From: Clostridiales bacterium | GTDB taxonomy: Bacteria; Bacillota; Clostridia; Christensenellales; Aristaeellaceae | DNA length: 64,000 nt | Reading direction: 5' to 3' | Assembly (NCBI GenBank): GCA_015056305.1 | Contig: SVGO01000002.1 | Location: 1-64,000, forward strand | Shown: piece after piece, positions 57,749 to 64,000 of the stretch | Layout: every line of letters starts with the position of its first letter | How positions within the stretch are numbered: the first letter of the stretch is position 1 | Program-made: the position numbers and the translations under genes | Notes under the pieces: generated by a model | What the model was told of the DNA's origin: nothing | The model's database searches: none | What the model saw: only the letters and a program-made list of their open reading frames with translations

Positions 57749-59197
57749 TCAGAATCGGAAGTCCCGGCGGTTGGAATTGAGAATGGCCGCAATGTTTTCC
57801 CTGGCGATCATGCGCACCTTCTCCTTCGGGATGCGCGCAAGCTCGCGCTCAATGAGCGCAAAGCCGATCTTCCGGGTCTCCTCGCTCGCATAGTCCGTCA
57901 GGAATTCCGTCAGCGTCATCAGCGCATTGGGATGGCAGCAATTGAGAATCTGTCCGCTCTTGCACAGGCTCATAAACCGATCTCCCGTGCGTCCCTCGCG
58001 ATAGCACGCCGTACAGAAGGACGGAATATGGTCGTTTTCCATCAGCCAGCGCACCACCTCGTCCAGCGTACGCTGATCCGAGACGTCGAACTGCTCGGTG
58101 TCATGCGGACGATCCTCCTCGGCATAGCCGCCCACGCTTGTGCGCGACGCGCCGGAAACCTGCGATACACCGCGGCGCAGCAGCTTGCTGCGCACCGCCT
58201 CGCTCTCGCGTGTGGAGAGGATGATGCCGGTATACGGCACGGCCAGGCGGATGCAGGCCGTGATCTTTTCAAAGATTTCATCAGAGATGCCGTTGTCAAA
58301 CTGATCCGGATCGATATCCGCCGCACGCTTGAGGCGCGGCACGCTGATGGTATGCGGGCCGACGCCGTGCACAGCCTCCAGATGCTCGGCATGCATGATC
58401 AAACCGGCAAACTCGTACTTATACAGCTCCAGACCAAAGAGAACGCCAAGGCCCACGTCGTCGATGCCGCCCTCCATCGCGCGGTCCATCGCCTCCGTGT
58501 GATAGCAATAATCGTGCTTGGGGCCGGTAGGATGCAGCTGCTCATAGCTCTCCTTGTGATACGTCTCCTGGAAAAGGATATACGTGCCGATGCCCGCCTC
58601 CTTGAGCCTGCGGTAATTCTCCACCGTTGTCGCGGCGATATTCACATTCACGCGGCGGATCGCGCCGTTCTTGTGGTTGACGGAATAAATCGTCCTGATG
58701 CACTCGAGAATGTACTCGATCGGGTTGTTCTTGGGGTCCTCGCCCGCCTCGATCGCCAGACGCTTGTGGCCCATATCCTGCAGAGCGATGACCTCTTTCC
58801 TGACCTCCTCCTGCGTGAGCTTTCGGCGCGGTATCGTCTGATTTTTGAGGTGATACGGGCAGTAGACGCAGCCGTTGACGCAGTAATTGGACAGATACAG
58901 CGGGGCGAACATCACGATGCGGTTTCCGTAGAATGCCTGCTTGATCTCCTCGGCAATTTCGTAGATCCGTTCAATCTTCTCCGGGAGCTCACAGGCGAGC
59001 AGCACGCTGGCCTCCCTGTGCGTCAAGCCTGCGCAGACGCAGCCATTTTCCGTCTTCTTGGGACGCGCCTTTTCCAATATCGCGTCGATGAGCTCAATAT
59101 TGTTCTTGTTTTCCTCGGCATACGCCAGCGTCTGACGGATCTCGCCGTCATGAATGAATTCCTCGGCATGCAGCGATTTGGGGTTGTAGTTTGCCAT
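57749..59197 (-). CDS. hydG: [FeFe]-hydrogenase H-cluster radical SAM maturase HydG
   Basis: LSNYCVNGCVYCPYHLKN radical SAM motif; C-terminal CTACYREGRTGDRFM...CCHPNALMTLTEFL. Confidence 0.95.
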   Translation of the reverse strand: MANYNPKSLHAEEFIHDGEIRQTLAYAEENKNNIELIDAILEKARPKKTENGCVCAGLTHREASVLLACELPEKIERIYEIAEEIKQAFYGNRIVMFAPLYLSNYCVNGCVYCPYHLKNQTIPRRKLTQEEVRKEVIALQDMGHKRLAIEAGEDPKNNPIEYILECIRTIYSVNHKNGAIRRVNVNIAATTVENYRRLKEAGIGTYILFQETYHKESYEQLHPTGPKHDYCYHTEAMDRAMEGGIDDVGLGVLFGLELYKYEFAGLIMHAEHLEAVHGVGPHTISVPRLKRAADIDPDQFDNGISDEIFEKITACIRLAVPYTGIILSTRESEAVRSKLLRRGVSQVSGASRTSVGGYAEEDRPHDTEQFDVSDQRTLDEVVRWLMENDHIPSFCTACYREGRTGDRFMSLCKSGQILNCCHPNALMTLTEFLTDYASEETRKIGFALIERELARIPKEKVRMIARENIAAILNSNRRDFRF

Positions 59198-59254
59198 GTT
59201 GTGTCTTCCTTTCTTCGGGTCAGAGGTTCTTCCCCTTCAGATCGTATTTGGATG

Positions 59255-60304
59255 TTATTCTTGATAATCTCCTCTGTCGGTCACTACTTCGTAACCGATG
59301 GAGATCATTCTCTGTTTCAGGCTCTCCACGCTCTGCGCAGATTCATCGCCGTCGGAAAGCTTATTGTCATAAAGCGCATACTTGTTTCGCACGGCATGCG
59401 GCGAAAGATTCGGCATCACGACGTTCGCGCCGGCGCGAATGCCCTTCTCGCGGCCATGGGGATCGAGCGTGCCCAGCGCCGTCGTCGCCGGCAGCAGCGC
59501 CGCCGGATGAATCAGCCGGATGATCGACAGCAGCGCACACGTCATCTCCACGCTTCCAGCCCGTTCTCGCGCAAAGCATGTCGCCGCATGCGGAATAAAC
59601 GGCCCGATGCCCACCATCTCCGGGCGGAATTCCTCGATGAATTTGAGATCCATCGCTAAATCCTGCACGCGCTGATACGGCGAACCGACCATGAATCCGC
59701 AGCCGACCTGATAACCCAATTCTTTGAGATCGCGCAGGCAGCGCATGCGGTGATCAAAGGACATTTCCCGGGGATGCAGCCTGGCATAGTGCGCAGGATT
59801 GGCCGTTTCATGGCGCAGCAGATACCTGTCCGCCCCCGCACCGCGCAGCGCCGCATAGCTCTCCCGGCTGCGCTCACCCAGCGACAGCGTCACCGCGCAG
59901 TCCGGATGATTCTGTTTGATCGCACGCACGATATCCTGCAGCACGTCGTCGGTAAAATATCCGTCCTCGCCGCCCTGCAGCACAAACGTGCGAAAGCCCA
60001 ATGCATATCCCTCTTCGCAGGCAGAAAGAATCTCTGCCTTGCTCAGGCGATAGCGGTCGCACGATGCATTGCTCCTGCGGATGCCGCAGTACAGACAGTC
60101 GTTTTTGCAGATATTGCTGATCTCAATCAAGCCGCGGATATACACGCGATTCCCGTAGATCTTCCGTCTCGCCGCGTCTGCCCGGGCCGCCAGCAGCTGC
60201 GCCGTATCCGGCGTTATGCCTTCGAGCAGGCGCGCGTATTCCGCAAGAGCAAGCGTGTGGTTTTCACACAGCCGATCGATCAGACTTCTGACTTCGTCAT
60301 TCAT
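59255..60304 (-). CDS. hydE: [FeFe]-hydrogenase H-cluster radical SAM maturase HydE
   Basis: GLIEISNICKNDCLYCGIRRSN motif, FRTFVLQGGEDGYF. Confidence 0.94.
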   Translation of the reverse strand: MNDEVRSLIDRLCENHTLALAEYARLLEGITPDTAQLLAARADAARRKIYGNRVYIRGLIEISNICKNDCLYCGIRRSNASCDRYRLSKAEILSACEEGYALGFRTFVLQGGEDGYFTDDVLQDIVRAIKQNHPDCAVTLSLGERSRESYAALRGAGADRYLLRHETANPAHYARLHPREMSFDHRMRCLRDLKELGYQVGCGFMVGSPYQRVQDLAMDLKFIEEFRPEMVGIGPFIPHAATCFARERAGSVEMTCALLSIIRLIHPAALLPATTALGTLDPHGREKGIRAGANVVMPNLSPHAVRNKYALYDNKLSDGDESAQSVESLKQRMISIGYEVVTDRGDYQE

Positions 60305-60554
60305 GGGTGATCACGCTCGAGTACGACGTTTTCACGCTCACGCCCGCCATCCGGCCGATCTTACCGGAGAGCGCGGCGATGGTATCCTGCGGCGCATCCA
60401 TCGCCACCGAGATGATGCTGATTTTCTTCTTTCTGTAGGGAATCCCCATGCGTCCGATGATAACCTCGCCGTATTCGTGCAGCAGCGCATTCACCTGCTC
60501 CACCGCATCCGTATTCTCGATGATGATGCTCATCACAGCCACTCTCGTTTCCAT
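60297..60554 (-). CDS. TM1266-family putative regulator of the Fe-only hydrogenase system
   Basis: VAVMSIIIENTDAVEQVNALLHEYGEVIIGRMGIPYRKKKISIISVAMDAPQDTIAALSGKIGRMAGVSVKTSYS; first gene of the hyd operon. Confidence 0.9.
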   Translation of the reverse strand: METRVAVMSIIIENTDAVEQVNALLHEYGEVIIGRMGIPYRKKKISIISVAMDAPQDTIAALSGKIGRMAGVSVKTSYSSVITHE

Positions 60555-60587
60555 ATCGCGCCTCCTTTTATCTCGCTGTCTCTATAC

Positions 60588-60640
60588 AAAAACGCCGCTG
60601 CCCAAAAAGGCGCGGCGCAAACAGCAGCCTCATCGGCTGC
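60588..60640 (-). promoter_or_regulatory. Attenuator-like leader of the TM1266-hydE-hydG-hydF operon
   Basis: Minus strand: GCAGCC-gatga-GGCTGC followed by CGCCGC-loop-GCGGCG-TTTTTG before the RBS. Confidence 0.55.
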
Positions 60641-60700
60641 ATATTCCTATTTGCTTCGCACCTTTCACTCAGAAGCGCATCTTTGTGTCAGGTCAGGTTT

Positions 60701-60728
60701 ATTATAGCATAAAGAGGAAAAAAATCAA
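60701..60728 (-). promoter_or_regulatory. Promoter TTGATT-N16-TATAAT for the hyd maturation operon
   Basis: Reverse-strand motif, ~145 nt upstream of the TM1266 ATG. Confidence 0.55.
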
Positions 60729-60738
60729 GAAAAAGGGG

Positions 60739-60767
60739 TTGACATCCATTCTCTCATCCGTTATAAT
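60739..60767 (+). promoter_or_regulatory. Consensus sigma-A promoter TTGACA-N17-TATAAT
   Basis: Both hexamers exact with a 17-bp spacer. Confidence 0.85.
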
Positions 60768-60773
60768 AAAGCC

Positions 60774-60914
60774 AGAAGTTAGGTATATCTAACTTACATA
60801 AATCAGCCGTGACGCAGCTGATCAAGGTTCCTCTCCTTTATATTTCCATCCTCCCTATAACGAAAAGTCCCCTGAAGCAGCGAATGACGCAGCGCTGCTT
60901 CAGGGGTTTTTCTT
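60774..60914 (+). ncRNA. Candidate small regulatory RNA (~140 nt)
   Basis: Downstream of consensus promoter; stem-loops at 60776-60795 and 60802-60822; C-rich linker; intrinsic terminator; no same-strand CDS. Confidence 0.6.
60869..60914 (+). terminator. Intrinsic terminator CCCCTGAAGCAGCG-N10-CGCTGCTTCAGGGG-TTTTTCTT
   Basis: Perfect 14-bp stem plus T-tract; may also serve the convergent M20 peptidase gene. Confidence 0.9.
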
Positions 60915-60925
60915 ATGATCATGAT

Positions 60926-62437
60926 TTACAGATCATTCGCGCAGTAGCGCACAAGCACCCGCTTGTAAAAATCGACCGCCGGCACGAGCGCCGCAGCATG
61001 CAGATTCTCATTGACGCTGTGAATGCTGCCGTACTGCTGATTATTGATTTCAATCGGCGCAAACCGCAGGCAATGCTCGCACACGTCGCCGTAATACTTG
61101 GCGTCCGTGCCGCCCGTCATGACGTAGGGAACCACGCCGTAGCCCGGATAGATCTCTGCCGTCACCTTCTCCAGCAGACCAAAGGGCTTTGCCGTGTAAT
61201 CCACAATCGGGCAGGGCTGCTCCTGGGTGATCACTTCCATCTCGACGCCATGCTTCTTCGCGCGGCGCGCAAGCAGCTCGAGGCACTCCTCGTTGGCCTG
61301 ATGATGGATGAAGCGCAGATTCGCCGTCACGCTGGCTGCCGTCGGCAGGACGTTGAGTCCCTCCGATCCCTTTGCCGTGGTGAAGGCGCAGGTCGTCTGC
61401 ATCATCGCCGCAGCAGCCGGGCTGATCATCGGCATGGCCTTTTTCAGCAGCGGCCCAAACAGCCACAGATTGCCAAACACCAGCTTGAGCGCAAAGGACG
61501 AGTTGGGCGCAAGGCGCGTGAACATCTCGCGCACGGTCGGCGTGATCTGCGCCTTGAACGGAGAATTCGCGTCGATATCATGCATCAGCGCGCCCAGACG
61601 CGGCAGAGGCGAGTTCTTCTTGGGCGCGCTGGCATGACCGCCATGGCTGCGCGCAGTGAAGCGCACATCGCCGTAGCCTTTCTCCAGCACGCCGACCATC
61701 GCATAGCGGCCCTTCACGCCGCCGACCGGCTCCTGCAAAATCATGCCGCCCTCGTCCAACAGCATGCCCAGACGCACGTTTCTCGCCTTGAGCCAATCGA
61801 CAATCGCCGTCGCGCACGGCCCGGACCATTCCTCCGTGCAGGAGGATGTGATATACACATCGGTTTCCGGCTTCCAGCCCTTTTCCAGCAGCTCCTCCAG
61901 CGCCTGAAGTTCGCACATCAGGCTGCCCTTGGTATCCACCGTGCCGCGGCCCCAAACGCGGCCCTGCTCGTCGATATCGCCGGAAAACGGCGCATGATCC
62001 CAACCCTCGACTTTGGCTTCCACCACGTCGTGATGGCTCATCAGCAGGATCGGCTCGCCCTTGGGATTCTCGCTCTTCAGATACAGAACAAGGCCGTCGC
62101 CGGGATGATATTCCTCGCAGGCGGCATACACGCGCGGAAAGAGCGCGCGCAGACTCTGCTGAAACGCACGGAACTTTTCCCTGTCCGGATCAAAACGGCT
62201 GGACACCGTTTCGATCTTCACCATCGCAGAGAGCTTCTCGCCGTAGACCTTCGCGCGGCTCGCGTCACAGACAGGCGGCGTCGCCGTCTTCGCCGCGGTC
62301 GGCTTCATCATCAGCGCGCGGACCACTGCGACCGCCAGACACGCCAGCAGCGCAAACACCGCCAGCCCGGCAAACGCGCGCAGGAACACCAGCACAAGCA
62401 CCGCCAGCAGCAAAAGCACAATCAGCTTCAGGATCAT
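60926..62437 (-). CDS. M20 family metallopeptidase with N-terminal TM segment (PM20D1-like)
   Basis: PILLMSHHDVVEAKVEGWDHAPFSGDIDEQGRVWGRGTVDTKGSLMCELQALEELLEKGW. Confidence 0.92.
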   Translation of the reverse strand: MILKLIVLLLLAVLVLVFLRAFAGLAVFALLACLAVAVVRALMMKPTAAKTATPPVCDASRAKVYGEKLSAMVKIETVSSRFDPDREKFRAFQQSLRALFPRVYAACEEYHPGDGLVLYLKSENPKGEPILLMSHHDVVEAKVEGWDHAPFSGDIDEQGRVWGRGTVDTKGSLMCELQALEELLEKGWKPETDVYITSSCTEEWSGPCATAIVDWLKARNVRLGMLLDEGGMILQEPVGGVKGRYAMVGVLEKGYGDVRFTARSHGGHASAPKKNSPLPRLGALMHDIDANSPFKAQITPTVREMFTRLAPNSSFALKLVFGNLWLFGPLLKKAMPMISPAAAAMMQTTCAFTTAKGSEGLNVLPTAASVTANLRFIHHQANEECLELLARRAKKHGVEMEVITQEQPCPIVDYTAKPFGLLEKVTAEIYPGYGVVPYVMTGGTDAKYYGDVCEHCLRFAPIEINNQQYGSIHSVNENLHAAALVPAVDFYKRVLVRYCANDL

Positions 62438-63144
62438 TCCTCCAGCGCTCCCTTCTTGTAGAAAACAAACGATACGCCGATCGTCAGCGCGCCGATGATG
62501 ATCAGCAGCACGCTCGTCTGGCGGATCATCGAGGGCATCAGGATGCATACGGCGCTGGAAAGCACCAGCGGGATCGCCGCAAACTTTCTGCCCTTGAGGA
62601 AATACTTGAAGCCCAGCGCGCCGAAGAGCGCCGGCACCACATTGTCAAACGCAGGCGTCAGCATCGGATTGGTGAGCACGCCCTGCAGCGGCACAAGCAG
62701 CAGCACGCCCACAGCCAGCACGACCACCGTCACCAGAGAGCTCGTCGCCACCGACAGCGTAGAGATGATCTCGTTTTCCGGCGTGCCCACGCGGGCCTGT
62801 GCCATCTCGCGCGCATTGATCGCGCAGGGGATCTTGAGATTGGACAGATTGCCGGTGATGAAGCTCAGATAGCTCGCGCCGGAGCCAAGCATCGGCACAT
62901 AGATCAGGTATTCAACCAGACTGGTTGGATAGTAGATGATCGCCACATTGATGAATCCGCGAAGGAAGCGATTCATATCCGGCATAGCGCCCAGGATCAT
63001 GCCCATCAGGAACGGAATCAGAAGCAGAAAGCCCAAACAAACAATCGTCCAGATTCTGCCTTCACGGTGCACGCCCTCATTATAGCGCGCAAACCACGCC
63101 TGCTTCTCCTGCTCGGAGAGGATCTTCTTGTTTTCCATATCCAT
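62434..63144 (-). CDS. Multi-spanning membrane protein, DUF5058-partner type
   Basis: Several hydrophobic segments; ATGA overlap with the M20 gene; start set at MDMENKK. Confidence 0.65.
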   Translation of the reverse strand: MDMENKKILSEQEKQAWFARYNEGVHREGRIWTIVCLGFLLLIPFLMGMILGAMPDMNRFLRGFINVAIIYYPTSLVEYLIYVPMLGSGASYLSFITGNLSNLKIPCAINAREMAQARVGTPENEIISTLSVATSSLVTVVVLAVGVLLLVPLQGVLTNPMLTPAFDNVVPALFGALGFKYFLKGRKFAAIPLVLSSAVCILMPSMIRQTSVLLIIIGALTIGVSFVFYKKGALEE

Positions 63145-63152
63145 ACCCCTCC

Positions 63153-63905
63153 TTACACTGCGCGTCCCAGCAGCACGCAGGCCGCCATCGCGATGAGCAT
63201 GCATGCTGCCAGATCAAAGTTTTCCAGCCACTGCATAGCCCGCTTACGCTCCAGAAATTCGCACACGGCCATGGCAAGCGCGGCGACAGCCGCCGTTGCC
63301 AGCGGCAGGAACGCGCTTTCCACTGCCGCCTGACCGACATAGCTACCGATATATGCGGCGCACATGCCCACAAACATCGCCACCATCGCCCAGTCGCCGA
63401 ACGTCTTCTTTGAGGCGCCCGCCGCCCGCGGCTTGCCGGAGAGCTTTTTTGAATAGGCTTTGAGCGTGAACAGGCACAGCAGCGCGCCGCCGAGAATGCC
63501 CGCGGTCATCACCAGCGCGATGGTGACAAACGCTTCCGGCGTCAGCTCCGTGATCTTCAGGCCCGACAGGCCCACGCCTGTCGCCGCAATCTGTGCAACA
63601 TTGACCTCGTACTGCAGATTGCCGATGACGCTGAGTCTGAGCCACGGCAGCGGAATACCCATGCTGCCCGAGAGCGCCACCACGCCCAGCAGCACGCTGA
63701 ACGCCGGCAGCAGCGTAAACGTCGCACTGGAGATAATCGCCTTTTTGAGCACGGCCTTGTCCATGCCCACCTTCACGCCAGCACGCCAGCTTTTCACCAT
63801 AAAATACACGCACATCGCCACGACCAGCGCGATCGCCAGCGCAACAATGCCGTACATCGCCGGGGCATTCAGCCTGTCCAGCAGGCTCACTTCCATCATT
63901 TCCAT
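63153..63905 (-). CDS. DUF5058-like membrane protein
   Basis: Hydrophobic profile; VLKKAIISSATFTLLPAFSVLLGVVALSGSMGIPLPWLRLSVIGNLQYEV resembles DUF5058. Confidence 0.7.
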   Translation of the reverse strand: MEMMEVSLLDRLNAPAMYGIVALAIALVVAMCVYFMVKSWRAGVKVGMDKAVLKKAIISSATFTLLPAFSVLLGVVALSGSMGIPLPWLRLSVIGNLQYEVNVAQIAATGVGLSGLKITELTPEAFVTIALVMTAGILGGALLCLFTLKAYSKKLSGKPRAAGASKKTFGDWAMVAMFVGMCAAYIGSYVGQAAVESAFLPLATAAVAALAMAVCEFLERKRAMQWLENFDLAACMLIAMAACVLLGRAV

Positions 63906-63927
63906 ATTTTCTTCCTCTTGTGTTTCA

Positions 63928-64000
63928 TCACAGTTTGACACTCGCGAGCCTGCGCCACTTGCCCTTGCGGTACATCAGCGCCGTGAGCGCAGCACCCATC
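63928..64000 (-). CDS. C-terminal end of an unidentified CDS running off the window
   Basis: Open frame ...MGAALTALMYRKGKWRRLASVKL-stop in operon orientation. Confidence 0.5.
   Translation of the reverse strand, partial: MGAALTALMYRKGKWRRLASVKL

Noticed and set aside
60809-62461. 550-aa + strand ORF starting inside the predicted sRNA
   Set aside because: Runs through the perfect intrinsic terminator and lies antisense to the M20 peptidase; not taken as the product of the 60739 promoter.
1-64000. tRNA, rRNA or integrase/transposase genes
   Set aside because: None recognised by eye; the only mobile-type protein seen is TnpV. A tRNAscan/Infernal run would be needed to exclude small RNAs fully.

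Overview
64 kb chromosomal window from a moderately GC-rich, apparently endospore-forming Firmicute (Clostridia-like; judged from the sigK fragment, the HydEFG/TM1266 set and the codon-dense layout, with no taxonomic marker in the window). Left end: PHP-domain gene, a small mobile-type module (TnpV + XRE regulator) abutting a sigK 5' fragment that stops at the codon where skin-type elements interrupt sigK, then a GH4 alpha-galactosidase. About 3.7-39.5 kb is a long minus-strand surface-polysaccharide locus: tyrosine kinase/Wzz, CpsB phosphatase, LCP protein, FlaA1-type dehydratase, initiating sugar transferase, EpsG/Wzy-like polymerase, many GTs, Wzm/Wzt-type ABC exporter, WecB and a complete Kdo/CMP-Kdo pathway. 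Immediately upstream, and probably co-transcribed, is a ~2,976-aa secreted-looking tandem-repeat protein (~90 YD-type repeats of ~32 aa). Next is a PqqD/radical-SAM(SPASM)/HprK-like/ABC-transporter cluster with a candidate YEKP-type RiPP precursor. The right end holds MFS, GDPD, a MITE-like repeat, the HydE/HydG/HydF maturase operon with a TM1266 regulator, and an M20 peptidase/DUF5058 operon. Strongest undescribed candidates: (1) an orphan small RNA with a near-perfect promoter, a DtxR-like operator palindrome, C-rich anti-Shine-Dalgarno stretches and an intrinsic terminator, divergent from the H-cluster maturation operon; (2) an attenuator-like leader on that operon; (3) the giant repeat protein tied to the EPS operon; (4) the RiPP-like cluster; (5) the Kdo pathway plus a GT42/DUF115-like candidate transferase. 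No rRNA, tRNA or CRISPR array was recognised. All family calls are by eye; no database search was run.
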